A DNA stretch of 64,000 nucleotides from Thiomicrorhabdus aquaedulcis. GTDB taxonomy: Bacteria > Pseudomonadota > Gammaproteobacteria > Thiomicrospirales > Thiomicrospiraceae. Numbering within the stretch: position 1 is the stretch's first letter; every line of letters starts with the position of its first letter. Under the pieces are notes generated by a model that was not told the DNA's origin, ran no database searches, and saw only the letters and a list, made by a program, of their open reading frames with translations. The DNA lies in assembly GCF_004001325.1 (NCBI RefSeq), contig NZ_AP018722.1, positions 310,001-374,000 on the forward strand, written 5' to 3'. The translations under genes and the position numbers were made by a program. Of the stretch, positions 1 to 9,207 are shown in pieces.

Positions 1-552
1 GGCCTGCATGTAGGCTGGGCGTAAGTTTTGGTAACGTAGGTAGTAGGCGTGTTCCCACACGTCTAACCCTAAAATGGGCGTGCCTTTTACATCGGCGCAA
101 TCCATTAATGGGTTGTCTTGGTTTGGAGTAGATGAAATTTGCAACGCGCCGTCGGCGGCCACGCTTAACCATGCCCAGCCAGAACCAAAACGGGTTGCGC
201 CGGCAGTGTTAAATTTTTCTTTCATGGCGTCAAAGCCGCCAAAGGTGGCGTTAATGTCGTCGGCCAACGCACCAGTGGGCGCGCCCATGCTGTCGCCGGT
301 CATAATGTCCCAAAAAAATGAGTGGTTGTAGTGTCCGCCGCCGTTGTTACGGACAGCGGGCGCTAAGGTGCCGGCCACGGCGCAAAGTTGTTCGATGGTT
401 TTGTCTTCTAGCTCGGTGCCGGCAATCGCGTTATTGACGTTGGTGATGTAGGCTTGGTGGTGTTTGGTGTGGTGAATTTCCATGGTGCGAGCGTCAATAG
501 ACACTTCTAAAGCGTTGTAATCGTAAGGTAGAGCGGGTAGCGTAAAGGCCAT
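1..552 (-). CDS. sodA: superoxide dismutase, Mn type (3' end cut by window edge)
   Basis: Converts superoxide to oxygen and hydrogen peroxide, normally in the cytoplasm. The reading frame runs from the ATG at 552 to the window edge, giving 184 residues of a protein normally near 200, so only the C-terminal tail is missing. It opens [16 protein letters not shown] and carries the four metal ligands of the Fe/Mn family: His27 ([10 protein letters not shown]), His77 ([11 protein letters not shown]), Asp164 and His168 ([10 protein letters not shown]). Gly residues before the HYNH motif and Gln145 in STPNQDNPL are features of Mn rather than Fe enzymes. A good ribosome site (AGGAA) precedes the ATG. 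The metal preference is inferred from motifs and could be cambialistic. Confidence 0.95.
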   Translation of the reverse strand, partial: MAFTLPALPYDYNALEVSIDARTMEIHHTKHHQAYITNVNNAIAGTELEDKTIEQLCAVAGTLAPAVRNNGGGHYNHSFFWDIMTGDSMGAPTGALADDINATFGGFDAMKEKFNTAGATRFGSGWAWLSVAADGALQISSTPNQDNPLMDCADVKGTPILGLDVWEHAYYLRYQNLRPAYMQA

Positions 553-598
553 GATAAATTCCTATTTAAAAGAGTCGTTAAAGGATGAATAGGGTTCT

Positions 599-626
599 AT
601 TGTATTCACTATGGGTAAATTGTAAA
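599..626 (-). promoter_or_regulatory. likely sigma-70 promoter of sodA
   Basis: On the minus strand TTTACA is followed after 16 bases by TACAAT, about 47 bases upstream of the sodA ATG. This is a sequence match only. No Fur or SoxR operator was recognised. Confidence 0.5.
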
Positions 627-661
627 TAGTTGAGTGTTTTAATAGGGTATTACAGCGTTTG

Positions 662-958
662 TTAACAAATGTTGTCTAAGCGCTCGGGTGGAGGTGCCAT
701 ATTGCCGGCTTTTTCGATTTCATTGGGCGGCATTTGCATAAAATAACCTTTGCTGTGCAGGGCGGCCAAAATTGTGTCGGCGTCGCCACGCGGCATTTTA
801 CGCTCTAGGCTAAGGTCAAAATCAATTACGTGCTTGGGTTCACCAAACATCACCAGCAACTCTTTGGGCAGCTTGGTTAAGCCATCGCTTTGCGGCACAA
901 ATAAAAACAGTTGATCTTTTTTAGGACTTTTATAACTGGATACGGTAATGGGGTTCAC
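662..958 (-). CDS. YcgL domain protein
   Basis: A 98-residue protein of the YcgL family (DUF709), small cytoplasmic proteins of gammaproteobacteria with no settled function. Family hallmarks are SYKSPKKDQLFLFV near the N-terminus, LPKELLVMFGEP in the middle and GYFMQMPP near the C-terminus. I chose the GTG at 958 because AAAGAGA lies just upstream and the resulting length and N-terminus match the family. An upstream ATG at 1024 would add 22 unconserved residues. The gene lies next to sodA on the same strand with a 109-base gap and is divergent from the gene at 1133. Confidence 0.8.
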   Translation of the reverse strand: MNPITVSSYKSPKKDQLFLFVPQSDGLTKLPKELLVMFGEPKHVIDFDLSLERKMPRGDADTILAALHSKGYFMQMPPNEIEKAGNMAPPPERLDNIC

Positions 959-1070
959 GCGGTGATCTCTTTTTAAAACAGCAAAAAATGAACTGCATTG
1001 TATCAAAAAAAACCGTCGCCCCATAAATGCTAACGCGCTAAATTTAACGCCTAAGCGTTTGAAAAACTTG

Positions 1071-1082
1071 ACCAGGCCTGGT
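1071..1082. repeat. ACCAGGCCTGGT palindrome, copy 1
   Basis: Exact 12-mer, extended to the 16-bp palindrome TGACCAGGCCTGGTCA (1069-1084). It lies in the divergent intergenic region between the YcgL gene and the NAD(P)-binding protein gene. Member of the repeat family described in the findings. Confidence 0.9.
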
Positions 1083-1132
1083 CATTTACTTATTCTTATG
1101 GGCTTTGAATAACACAATTGGATTTTAGCGCC

Positions 1133-2101
1133 ATGTTAGGAAACAACGTTACAGTGTTTGGTGGGTCGGGATTTGTTGGCCGTGAAGTGGTTAATGCGCT
1201 GTCTAAAGCCGGTTATGTGGTCACTTTGGTGGTGCGCAGACCCGAGCGCTTTCGTGAGTTTGCGCTGTTTCCTAATACCAAGGTGGTGGCGTTAAGTGGT
1301 TACGATAAAGCCGATGAGTTGTACGCCACCTTGCAACACGCCGACATTATGGTTAACCTAACCGCCGACCGTTTAACCGGTACCGAAAAGGTGGAAGAGG
1401 CTGATTTGGTCGGTGTAGCGCAAAAACTTAAGGCCGCTGCCGAACACATGGGCGTTAAGCGCGTGTTGAGTTTGTCACTCATTGGCGCGTCGTCAACCAA
1501 GGGTGACAACGATTGGTTGCGCCATTTGGGCGAAGCCGATGGCTTAATGATGGGCGTGGTAAAAGCCGATGTCACCGTATTGCGCGCGGGTTTATTAATT
1601 GGGCCAAACGACGGCGTGACCAGTGCGTTTATTAAACAGTTAGACCGCATGGCGTTATTAATGGTGGCCAATGCCGACACCGTTGTGCAGCCGTTATGGG
1701 TTAAAGATTTTGCCCAAGCTTTTGTGCAAGCCATTCCACAAAAAGCGTTGTTTAACCAAAAAATTGAAGTGGCCGGCGAAGAGCGTTTAAGCGTGAAAGA
1801 GCTGGGCGAGTTGGTGGCCGAAATCAAACAAAAAACCGCTATTGTGTTTCCAATGTGCCGGTTAAACGCCAAGTTTATGGTGTTTTTGGGGGCGTTAGCG
1901 CCGTTTGCGTCGGTTAGTGCGCAGCAGTTGTTAACCTTAAAAGAAGACAGCGACACCGATCAAGATTTTGCCACGCGCTTTGGCTTTATGCCCAGCAGTT
2001 TAGAGTGGGTTATTGCCAGCTACGCGACGGTGCATCACATTAGAGAGCGGTATAATTTTTACCGCAGAGAAGCCGGGCGCAATTCGCGCGAATTAGTATA
2101 G
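1133..2101 (+). CDS. NAD(P)-binding atypical SDR protein, NDUFA9-like
   Basis: A protein of about 322 residues with an N-terminal Rossmann fold. VTVFGGSGFVGREVV is the GxxGxxG dinucleotide-binding loop. The protein resembles the complex I NDUFA9-like branch of the extended/atypical short-chain dehydrogenases. The classical YxxxK catalytic pair is not apparent, so it may bind a nucleotide without being an oxidoreductase. Substrate is unknown. The start is uncertain: ATG 1133 is used, but TTG 1118 would add five residues, and neither has a clear ribosome site. The stop codon TAG forms the left target duplication of the adjoining MITE, so the element inserted exactly at the gene end. Confidence 0.7.
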   Translation: MLGNNVTVFGGSGFVGREVVNALSKAGYVVTLVVRRPERFREFALFPNTKVVALSGYDKADELYATLQHADIMVNLTADRLTGTEKVEEADLVGVAQKLKAAAEHMGVKRVLSLSLIGASSTKGDNDWLRHLGEADGLMMGVVKADVTVLRAGLLIGPNDGVTSAFIKQLDRMALLMVANADTVVQPLWVKDFAQAFVQAIPQKALFNQKIEVAGEERLSVKELGELVAEIKQKTAIVFPMCRLNAKFMVFLGALAPFASVSAQQLLTLKEDSDTDQDFATRFGFMPSSLEWVIASYATVHHIRERYNFYRREAGRNSRELV

Positions 2102-2262
2102 CGAGACCTCTGCACGAGTGGATGTACGGCCAAAAATGGTTAAATTTCCCCTGCTTTTCGTTAGAAAACTTGTGAATAGCCAGCTATTCACTCCGTTTCC
2201 CGCCTCAATCAGGTAAAATTTTTCGCATTTTTTTCTCGTACCCCACTCGTGCAAAGGTCTCG
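2102..2262. mobile_element. 161-bp MITE with IS5-like terminal inverted repeats
   Basis: Two 20-bp terminal inverted repeats, matching at 19 of 20 positions, lie at 2102-2121 and 2243-2262. They begin CGAGACC and contain GCACGAGTGG. The trinucleotide TAG flanks both ends (2099-2101 and 2263-2265), as expected for a target duplication. The interior has no credible coding region but holds a 9-bp stem-loop at 2172-2191 (GTGAATAGC/GCTATTCAC). Ends of the type GAGACCTTTGCA are known from IS5-family elements, so I infer a non-autonomous derivative mobilised in trans. No parent transposase is in the window. Confidence 0.75.
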
Positions 2263-2302
2263 TAGCGTTTTTTATTGCGCGTAACGCGTAACGTGTCTGT
2301 TT

Positions 2303-2330
2303 AAAAGCCGTCTTTTTAGACGGCTTTTTT
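2303..2330 (+). terminator. intrinsic terminator upstream of cca
   Basis: An 11-bp stem (AAAAGCCGTCT/AGACGGCTTTT) with a TTTT loop and a trailing T run. It lies between the MITE and cca and could end transcription of the gene at 1133. The A/T symmetry could let it work in both directions. Confidence 0.8.
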
Positions 2331-2351
2331 GTTGTATCTGGAGGCAACGCA

Positions 2352-3605
2352 ATGAATCAACAAGTGTATTTAGTCGGTGGCGCAGTGCGGGATGCTCTGT
2401 TGGGAGTAGCTGTTTACGACCGTGACTGGGTGGTAGTGGGCTCAACCCCAGAGCAGATGTTGGCTCAAGGGTTTGTGCAGGTGGGCAAAGATTTTCCGGT
2501 TTTTTTGCACCCTAAAAGCCGTGAAGAATATGCTTTGGCGCGTACCGAACGTAAATCGGGGGTGGGGTATCATGGTTTTGACATAGCCGCCTCGCCCAAT
2601 GTCACGTTAGAAGAAGATTTGCAACGCCGCGACTTAACCATAAACGCCATGGCGCAAGACGCGCAGGGTCACATTATTGACCCGTACGGCGGCCAGGCCG
2701 ATTTAACCCAGCGGGTGTTGCGCCATGTGTCGGCCGCCTTTAGCGAAGATCCGTTGAGAGTATTACGAGTAGCGCGTTTTGCCGCTAAATTACAGCCGTT
2801 TGGTTTTACGATTCATCCCGATACCTTGGCGTTAATGCAGGCCATGGTACAAAGCTGCGAACTGGCGCATTTAACCCCCGAACGCGTCTGGCAAGAGGTG
2901 GTAAAAGCCTTAAGTTGCGATAAACCCAGTGTGTTTTTTAGCGTGTTACGTCAGGTCGGGGCGCTGGCGGTGTTGTTTCCGGAGCTTGAGCGTTTGTTTG
3001 CAGTGCCGCAACCGCCCCAACATCACCCCGAGGGCGATGCGGGCGTGCACACGTTAATGGTGTTGGATGCCGCTTGCGCGTTAAGCGATAGCTTAGAAGT
3101 GCGGTTTGGTGCGCTTATGCACGATTTAGGTAAGGGTGTTACGCCCGAGGCGCTTTGGCCAAAGCATCACGGTCATGAAGCCGCCGGCGTGCCCTTGGTA
3201 AGCGCCTTATGCGAACGCTATCGCGTGCCTAAAAAAATGCAAAGTTTTGCCGAAAAAGTCACCTTATGGCATGGAATTATTCACACTGCACTGGACCAAC
3301 AAGGTGCGCCCTATTTAAAAGCCAAAACGGTTTTAAAAGTGCTTAAAGGTTGTGGGGCGTTAAAAGACCCCGAAGGCTTTAACAAGATACTCTTAGCGTG
3401 TGAGGCCGATGCCAAAGGGCGTACTGGGTTTGAACACATTGACTACAAACCCACCGCGTTTTGGTTGGGGGTGTTGGCGGCGGTAAGCCAGCTGAACAAT
3501 CAAGAAATTTTAGCCCAAGGCTTGAGTGGTGCGGCCATTGGTGAGGCGATTGACGCCAAGCAGTTGCAATTGGCGCACGAATACATGAGCGCGATAACCG
3601 CTTAA
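2352..3605 (+). CDS. cca: CCA-adding tRNA nucleotidyltransferase, multifunctional
   Basis: Adds or repairs the 3' CCA end of tRNAs using CTP and ATP. At 417 residues it is the long class II form. The N-terminal nucleotidyltransferase head shows LVGGAVRD (7-14), the metal-binding D23xD25 in YDRDW, and RRD (92-94) from the nucleotide-selecting motif. The C-terminal half carries an HD phosphohydrolase domain (GVHTL near 231, MHDLGKG with H257/D258), which in the E. coli protein gives phosphatase and 2',3'-cyclic phosphodiesterase activity. A strong ribosome site (GGAGG) precedes the ATG. It appears monocistronic, with terminators on both sides. Confidence 0.95.
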   Translation: MNQQVYLVGGAVRDALLGVAVYDRDWVVVGSTPEQMLAQGFVQVGKDFPVFLHPKSREEYALARTERKSGVGYHGFDIAASPNVTLEEDLQRRDLTINAMAQDAQGHIIDPYGGQADLTQRVLRHVSAAFSEDPLRVLRVARFAAKLQPFGFTIHPDTLALMQAMVQSCELAHLTPERVWQEVVKALSCDKPSVFFSVLRQVGALAVLFPELERLFAVPQPPQHHPEGDAGVHTLMVLDAACALSDSLEVRFGALMHDLGKGVTPEALWPKHHGHEAAGVPLVSALCERYRVPKKMQSFAEKVTLWHGIIHTALDQQGAPYLKAKTVLKVLKGCGALKDPEGFNKILLACEADAKGRTGFEHIDYKPTAFWLGVLAAVSQLNNQEILAQGLSGAAIGEAIDAKQLQLAHEYMSAITA

Positions 3606-3615
3606 TTTATGCGCG

Positions 3616-3631
3616 TTAATAACGTTATTAA
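3616..3631. repeat. 16-bp AT-rich palindrome
   Basis: Perfect palindrome TTAATAACGTTATTAA just after the cca stop codon. It is 13 bases from a copy of the ACCAGGCCTGGT family. Function unknown. Confidence 0.6.
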
Positions 3632-3644
3632 TGTTTTTAACGCT

Positions 3645-3662
3645 TTGACCAGGCCTGGTCAA
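3645..3662. repeat. ACCAGGCCTGGT palindrome, copy 2 (18-bp form)
   Basis: Perfect 18-bp palindrome TTGACCAGGCCTGGTCAA with the exact core at 3648-3659, in the convergent gap between cca and the haem protein gene. It shows the extended consensus of the family. Confidence 0.9.
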
Positions 3663-3692
3663 CCTGATTTTTGGTTTGCAATTTTAAACACA

Positions 3693-3731
3693 AAAAAGCC
3701 GCGTTAACCCAGTTGGATTAACGCGGCTTTT
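3693..3731. terminator. bidirectional terminator between cca and the haem protein gene
   Basis: A 14-bp stem (AAAAGCCGCGTTAA/TTAACGCGGCTTTT) with T runs on both strands, placed between two convergent genes. Confidence 0.85.
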
Positions 3732-3763
3732 AAAAGGTTTTAAAAGCTTTTTAAGGCTTCTAA

Positions 3764-4348
3764 TTACAGCTTAGTTTGCTTAAAGCTAAACGCACCACGA
3801 ATTTGCCCTAACTGGTAGTCAACGGCTTTATCAGTAGGATAATGTTCAGTAATTTTTTGTTTAACCGCCGCAGGTATCGCGGTGCCGTGGCAGGTTAAGC
3901 ACACTTCGGCGGTGCCAACGGCTTTCATGTAACGGTAAGTGTCTTGGCCGTCTACTTTGACAATTTCAAATTTTTCTAAGGTTTTTACGTCTTTGCCCGC
4001 TGCCAATTCTTGGTCAAACCACTGCATGGTTTTGGTTTCCCACGCGTCAGGAGTCGCCGTAGCGCCGCGTGGTTTTAAGCTGACGCGGTTTACGTTCCAA
4101 CCACTGCTTTGGCTTAAGTCGGCGGCAATTTTAGGCGCGACTTCGTGACACATGCCTACCGCATGCACCGGGCCGCCTTCTTTCATGGCTTTGCCCAGCG
4201 CGGGTTGTAACGTCTTACCAAACTCGCCAGCAATTGCGCGTGCTTCGGCCAATTTTGGGTCGGTGATTGGATCGGTGCTGGCAAACGCCGTTGCGCTTAA
4301 CGTTAATGGCAGGACCAATGCGGCGCTTAATAATAGAGTCTTGTTCAT
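3764..4348 (-). CDS. periplasmic c-type haem protein, DUF3365 (Tll0287-like)
   Basis: A 194-residue secreted protein with a Sec signal peptide (residues 1-23, cleavage near AFA-ST) and one CxxCH covalent haem motif (CLTCH, 150-154). The conserved VGMCHEV segment near 65-71 and the overall pattern match the DUF3365/Tll0287-like family, haem proteins proposed to act in redox sensing or electron transfer. An exact role cannot be assigned. It ends against a bidirectional terminator and is divergent from the RND pump genes, with about 290 bases between the starts. Cys67, in addition to the CxxCH pair, is a further feature to note. Confidence 0.8.
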   Translation of the reverse strand: MNKTLLLSAALVLPLTLSATAFASTDPITDPKLAEARAIAGEFGKTLQPALGKAMKEGGPVHAVGMCHEVAPKIAADLSQSSGWNVNRVSLKPRGATATPDAWETKTMQWFDQELAAGKDVKTLEKFEIVKVDGQDTYRYMKAVGTAEVCLTCHGTAIPAAVKQKITEHYPTDKAVDYQLGQIRGAFSFKQTKL

Positions 4349-4568
4349 GGTTATTTCCTTAATAATAAATTTTTATTAAATCTTATTTTTGCTTATGCTT
4401 ATATAAGATTATTTTATACTTCGTAAATATAACATCTGCTTTCAGTTTAAACAACACTAAAAATTACAAGGTTTTTGGGGTGTGCAAATAAGCCCATTTG
4501 CCTTAAATATAAATGGTTTGCGGCCAAGGTTTTCATTAGAATGAGTGGTTCTAAAATGCCTTGGCAAA

Positions 4569-4619
4569 AGCTGGTTAAAGCCGAATCAAGGCGACTCAAG
4601 CCAACTAACGCTGGCTAAA
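4569..4619. repeat. imperfect direct repeat upstream of the efflux operon
   Basis: GCTGGTTAAAG (4569-4579) and GCTGGCTAAAG (4609-4619) lie 40 bases apart, with related AAGCC and CTCAAG words between them. They are within 70 bases of the pump operon start and could be regulator sites. No promoter could be assigned with confidence in 4349-4638, which otherwise holds only AT-rich sequence. Confidence 0.35.
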
Positions 4620-4638
4620 GACTCAATTGGGAAAACGC

Positions 4639-5886
4639 ATGCAAATTCAAAAACTATCACGCTTGTTTAAAAAGAGCCTTATCCCCTTACTTATTTTAGG
4701 TACGGCCATGGCCGCCTACGCTTATATGAAAGCCACTAAGCCCAAGCAAGCGCCGGTGGCCATGCAAGAAAAAACCTGGCAAGTTCATACCCTAAGCGCG
4801 CAATTTGAAAGCGCCGCACCGGTGCATACGTTATACGGTACGGTTGAATCGGCGTCGATGGTAAGTGCGGCCGCGCCCATTAGTGGTGTGGTTGAGCAGG
4901 TGCATGTTAAAACCGGCCAAGAGGTAAACGCCGGCGATGTGTTGGTGTCGATGGCCAGCGCCGATTTAAGCATTCCAGTACAACAAGCTCAAGCCGATGT
5001 GGCCGAGTTAAACGCGCAAATTAAACTGCAAAAATTGGCCGACACAGCCAACGTGCAGCGCTTAACGCACGAGAAAAATGTGTTAAAAATTAAGCAGCAG
5101 AGCGTGGCGAGGACTCAGCAATTGCTGGCCAAAGACTTGGTGTCGCGTTCAGCCTTAGACACCAATCAAGAGGCGTTAGTCAAGCAAGAGTACGCAGTGG
5201 TGGGCGCGCAGTTGGCGGTAGAAGAGAATCAATTAAAGGTAAATCAACTGGGTGCTAAATTACAAAAATCGCAAGCGGCTTTAGCGCAAGCGCGTTTAAA
5301 TCAGCAGCGCGGCACGGTAGTAGCCCCTTATGCGGCGCGTGTTGCCAGTGTTGCGGCGGTCGCGGGTTCGCGGGTAAATGCCGGTGCCGAACTGGTGCGG
5401 TTTTACGCCTTTGACAGTTTAGAGTTACGCGCCAAATTGCCCCTAGACATGTTGGCGCACTATTACCAAGCGCAAGCGAAAAACCAATTCTTAAAGGCGC
5501 ATTATCTGCAAGGTGAAGAGCGCATCGAACTGTCTTTAAGCCGCGTGGCGGGTGAGGCCAGCACCAGTGGCGTAGACGCGTTTTTTGCGCTTGCGCCAGG
5601 CATGCAACAGACCAGGCCTGGTGATTTGCTTGAGATTGGTTTGCAAGGCGTGCTGATGCATAACGTGATGAGCGTGCCGTTTAGCGCCATTTACGGCAGT
5701 GATAAAGTCTATGTGGTTGAAAACGAACGTTTGGTGTCTAAAACCGTCGAAATGATGGGCTCTGTTGTGCGTGACGGTAAGTTGTGGGCGTTGATTAAGC
5801 CAAGTTTTGCGGCTGGCTCAAAGGTCTGCATTACCCACTTACCCAATGCGGTGTCGGGGCTTAAAGTAACCGAGGTGGTGTTATGA
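4639..5886 (+). CDS. RND efflux periplasmic adaptor (membrane fusion protein)
   Basis: A 415-residue HlyD/AcrA-family adaptor that would link the inner-membrane RND pump to an outer-membrane channel. It has an N-terminal membrane anchor (LIPLLILGTAMAAYAYM), a lipoyl half-motif (ISGVVEQVHVKTGQEVNAGDVLV), a long alpha-helical hairpin (roughly residues 110-215), the second lipoyl half (VVAPYAARVASV) and C-terminal beta-barrel domains. The ATG at 4639 is preceded by GGGAA; a TTG at 4627 would add four residues. The stop overlaps the next start by four bases (ATGA), so the two are translationally coupled. A palindrome copy at 5611-5622 encodes TRPG in frame. Substrate unknown. Confidence 0.88.
   Translation: MQIQKLSRLFKKSLIPLLILGTAMAAYAYMKATKPKQAPVAMQEKTWQVHTLSAQFESAAPVHTLYGTVESASMVSAAAPISGVVEQVHVKTGQEVNAGDVLVSMASADLSIPVQQAQADVAELNAQIKLQKLADTANVQRLTHEKNVLKIKQQSVARTQQLLAKDLVSRSALDTNQEALVKQEYAVVGAQLAVEENQLKVNQLGAKLQKSQAALAQARLNQQRGTVVAPYAARVASVAAVAGSRVNAGAELVRFYAFDSLELRAKLPLDMLAHYYQAQAKNQFLKAHYLQGEERIELSLSRVAGEASTSGVDAFFALAPGMQQTRPGDLLEIGLQGVLMHNVMSVPFSAIYGSDKVYVVENERLVSKTVEMMGSVVRDGKLWALIKPSFAAGSKVCITHLPNAVSGLKVTEVVL
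5611..5622. repeat. ACCAGGCCTGGT palindrome, copy 3 (inside adaptor gene)
   Basis: Exact 12-mer in frame within the adaptor gene, read as ACC AGG CCT GGT (Thr-Arg-Pro-Gly) in a beta-barrel region near residues 325-328. Confidence 0.9.
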
Positions 5887-8800
5887 AAGACGCTGAGCGC
5901 TCGTTAACGCCAGGCGATGCGGACATTATTATTCCCGAAAAGCCGTTTAAATCAAACGGCGTAATTGGGTTTTTTGCCCGTCATAAAGTCGCGCCCAATT
6001 TGCTGATGGTGATTATGTTGCTGTTGGGTGTGGTGGCGTTGTTTAAATTGAATGTGCAGTTTTTTCCTAATTTTGAACTCGATTACGCCACGGTTAAAGT
6101 GGTTTGGCCGGGTGCCAATGCCGAAGACATCGAAACCAGTGTGACCGAGCCGATTGAGCGGGTTTTACGCAATATCAATAATTTGGATGAGATTACCTCT
6201 ACCTCGGCGCTGGGGTTGTCGTCTATTTCGCTTAAATTTAACGAAGGCACCGACATGATTGAGGCGCTCGATCAGGTCAATCAACGGGTAAGCGAGCTGC
6301 GAAATTTGCCGCAAGATATTGAACAGCCTGTGGTAGAACGTTTGGTGCGCTATGAGCCGGTAGCACGCATTTTGGTGGTGTCTGAGAAGGGCGATTTAAA
6401 CGAATTACGCACCCAGGCTCGGCAGTTTGAGCGTGAGTTGTTGGATCGTGGGATTGATAAAATTGCTTTTACCGGTTTGCCGGCCGAAGAGTTGGCCATT
6501 GAGCTGTCGCAATCGCAGTTAGAAATTAGTCAGCTGTCGCTCGAAGGTGTGGCCAGTCAAATTGCCAATATGAGCCGAGACTTTCCCGCCGGTTCGGTGG
6601 GGCGTGACGACAGTGTGCGTGATTTGCGTGCGCTGGAGCAAAAGCGCACCGAGGTCGATTTTAATCAACTTTCGTTGGTGGCCAACGACGCCGAAAAGGT
6701 GTTGTTGGGCGATGTGGCCAATATTGAACGCCGTCCGGTAAAAGATGCGCCGTTTATAAGGGTGGGTGGACATGCGGCGGTGGAGATGTTGCTGCAACGA
6801 GCCGAAAACGGCGACACCTTAAAAGCCTCTAAAATTATGAATGAATGGCTGCTGGACACCCAACCTAATTTACCCCAAGGCACCCGTTTGCAGGTGTACG
6901 ATGAAACCTGGGCGTTGGTAAACGAGCGCATTATGCTGTTGGTTAATAACGGCGTGGGTGGGCTGATTTTGGTGGTGCTCATTTTGTATATTTTTATGCA
7001 CGGCCGAGTGGCTTTTTGGGTGGCGGTGGGCATTCCGGTGTCGTTTATGGCCACTTTAATGATTATTTATTTGGCCGGTGGCAGCATAAACATGATTAGT
7101 TTGTTTGGGCTGATTATGGCGTTGGGTATTATTGTGGACGATGCCATTGTGGTGGGCGAAGACGCTTTAGCCCACCACGAACGCGGTGAGTCACACTTAC
7201 AGGCCGCAGAAGGCGGAGCGCATCGAATGTTAGGGCCAGTAACAGCATCATCGCTAACCACGGTAGCGGCATTTTTGCCGCTGATGCTGATTGGCGGTGA
7301 GATTGGTAATATTTTATTTGCCATTCCATTGGTGATTATTGCAGTAATTTTTGCCTCGTTAATCGAAAGTTTTACCATTTTGCCCGGGCATTTACGCTAT
7401 GCCTTAGCTGGGGTAGAAAAAGCCAAACCCGGCTCTATTCGTTATCTGCTTGATTCTAATATTGACCATTTTAGACATCATCAATTTAGACAGGTCATAC
7501 GCTGGGTGCTAAACAATCGCGCCATTACGTTAATGACCACCTTGGCGTTAATGATTTTTGTGATAGGTCTGCTGGCCGGTGGTCGATTGGGGTTTGTGTT
7601 TTTTCCGTCGCCCGATTCGGCTAAGTTAAACGCCGATGCACGGTTTGTGTCGGGTACTACGTCCGAACAGTCGGCGCAGTATGTTGAACAATTGTATCAA
7701 GCACTTTTAGACACCGAGCAGGCTTTGGAACCGGGGATTTTAAAAGTCGCGGTGTTGCACTTTAATAAAACCAGTACACAAACGGGTGCTAATTTTGGGG
7801 GTATTAACATTGAATTGGTCGAACCCGATCAACGCGCCACGCGCAACGCCGAATTTATAAAAGTATGGCAAGAAAAAGCCGGAAATATGCCAGGCTTGGA
7901 CGTGTTAACCATTGAAGCACCGCGCTCCGGTCCACCGGGCAGTGACATTGATGTGCGGTTGTCGGGCGCCGAACCGATGAAACTAAAACAGGCCTCGTTA
8001 GATTTGCAAGGGGTGTTAACCCAAATTGCCGGTGTGAGCAGTGTGCGCGATGACTTGCCGTTTGGTCGTGAGCAGTTGGTGTATGAGTTAACCAGCCAGG
8101 GTCATGCTATGGGCTTTACCACGTTGTCGTTAGGTCGCCAATTATCTGATGCATTTTCGGGGCGTTTGGTGCAAATTTTTACCGACGCCGAGGACGAAGT
8201 TGAAGTGCGCGTGCAATATTCACGCGCCGAGCAAAATACATTGGGTACGTTAAACGCCATGCAAGTCACCGCCCCTGATGGTCGAAGAGTCGCGTTGAGT
8301 TCGGTGGCCAGTTGGTCGAGTAAAAGTGGTTTTGATGTCATGCGTCATGTGGATGGCCAGTTGGCGGTAACGGTGATTGGTGAGGTGGATAAAAATGTTA
8401 ATAACGCCAACTTAATATTAGACGAGCTAAAACGCTCTACCTTGCCTGACCTGGCACAACGTTATGGCTTGCAATACAGTTTAGAGGGGCAAAATAAACG
8501 CCAGGCCGAAACCATGGCCGACATGAAAATGGGCTTAATGATTGGTTTAGCGATGATTTACATTGTGTTGGCGTGGGTGTTTGGCTCGTACGGCTGGCCG
8601 CTGGTGGTGATGATGGCCATTCCCTTTGGACTTGTAGGCGCTATTTTGGGTCATTGGTGGATGGGATTGGATATGACGATTTTGTCCTTGTTTGGCTTTT
8701 TTGGTCTGTCGGGCATTGTGGTCAATGATTCCATTATTTTAGTCAGTTTTTATAAGCAGTTACGCGCTTCGGGCTTGTCGGTTAACCAAGCGTTAGAAGA

Positions 8801-9056
8801 GGCCGCTGTTCAGCGAGTTAGGGCGGTTTTGCTCACGTCGCTTACCACGATTGCTGGTTTAACGCCTTTGTTGTTTGAAACATCGCTGCAGGCGCAGTTT
8901 TTAATTCCGATGGCCACGGCGATTGCGTTTGGCTTGATGTTTTCTACTTTATTGATTTTGTTGGTTATTCCCGCGTTGTTATCGGTGTATGAACGAGGGT
9001 TTGAGCGCTATTTTAAAAAACCGCCCAGTTCAGTACAAAGTCCAGTTGTTTTATAA
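5883..9056 (+). CDS. RND efflux permease (AcrB/MexB-like inner-membrane pump)
   Basis: A 1057-residue proton-driven pump of the resistance-nodulation-division family, with the usual twofold pattern of six membrane helices plus a large periplasmic domain in each half. The first helix (PNLLMVIMLLLGVVALFKLNV) is followed by a porter region with NPxVE-like LPQDIEQPVVER. The TM4 motif LGIIVDDAIVVGEDA carries the paired Asp needed for proton relay, and the second half has FGLSGIVVNDSIILVSF. It overlaps the adaptor gene by four bases. No outer-membrane TolC partner is present nearby, so the pump probably recruits one encoded elsewhere. Substrate class cannot be read from sequence. Confidence 0.92.
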   Translation: MKDAERSLTPGDADIIIPEKPFKSNGVIGFFARHKVAPNLLMVIMLLLGVVALFKLNVQFFPNFELDYATVKVVWPGANAEDIETSVTEPIERVLRNINNLDEITSTSALGLSSISLKFNEGTDMIEALDQVNQRVSELRNLPQDIEQPVVERLVRYEPVARILVVSEKGDLNELRTQARQFERELLDRGIDKIAFTGLPAEELAIELSQSQLEISQLSLEGVASQIANMSRDFPAGSVGRDDSVRDLRALEQKRTEVDFNQLSLVANDAEKVLLGDVANIERRPVKDAPFIRVGGHAAVEMLLQRAENGDTLKASKIMNEWLLDTQPNLPQGTRLQVYDETWALVNERIMLLVNNGVGGLILVVLILYIFMHGRVAFWVAVGIPVSFMATLMIIYLAGGSINMISLFGLIMALGIIVDDAIVVGEDALAHHERGESHLQAAEGGAHRMLGPVTASSLTTVAAFLPLMLIGGEIGNILFAIPLVIIAVIFASLIESFTILPGHLRYALAGVEKAKPGSIRYLLDSNIDHFRHHQFRQVIRWVLNNRAITLMTTLALMIFVIGLLAGGRLGFVFFPSPDSAKLNADARFVSGTTSEQSAQYVEQLYQALLDTEQALEPGILKVAVLHFNKTSTQTGANFGGINIELVEPDQRATRNAEFIKVWQEKAGNMPGLDVLTIEAPRSGPPGSDIDVRLSGAEPMKLKQASLDLQGVLTQIAGVSSVRDDLPFGREQLVYELTSQGHAMGFTTLSLGRQLSDAFSGRLVQIFTDAEDEVEVRVQYSRAEQNTLGTLNAMQVTAPDGRRVALSSVASWSSKSGFDVMRHVDGQLAVTVIGEVDKNVNNANLILDELKRSTLPDLAQRYGLQYSLEGQNKRQAETMADMKMGLMIGLAMIYIVLAWVFGSYGWPLVVMMAIPFGLVGAILGHWWMGLDMTILSLFGFFGLSGIVVNDSIILVSFYKQLRASGLSVNQALEEAAVQRVRAVLLTSLTTIAGLTPLLFETSLQAQFLIPMATAIAFGLMFSTLLILLVIPALLSVYERGFERYFKKPPSSVQSPVVL

Positions 9057-9207
9057 GGGTATGCGTAAAACTTAGGTGATTGATTTTTTTATAATTTTTA
9101 CTGATTTTGCCCGATAGCCGCGCAAATAGAGTGTTTGCGATAAATAAGAAAACTTGATGATTTGATGGTTTTAAGAGAGAATAATCGTCCCAAATTATAT
9201 TATGGTG

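Noticed and set aside
1300-1956. Long minus-strand open frame (218 codons) inside the NAD(P)-binding protein gene
   Set aside because: It lies wholly opposite a recognised gene, has a composition of a shadow frame and no domain signal.
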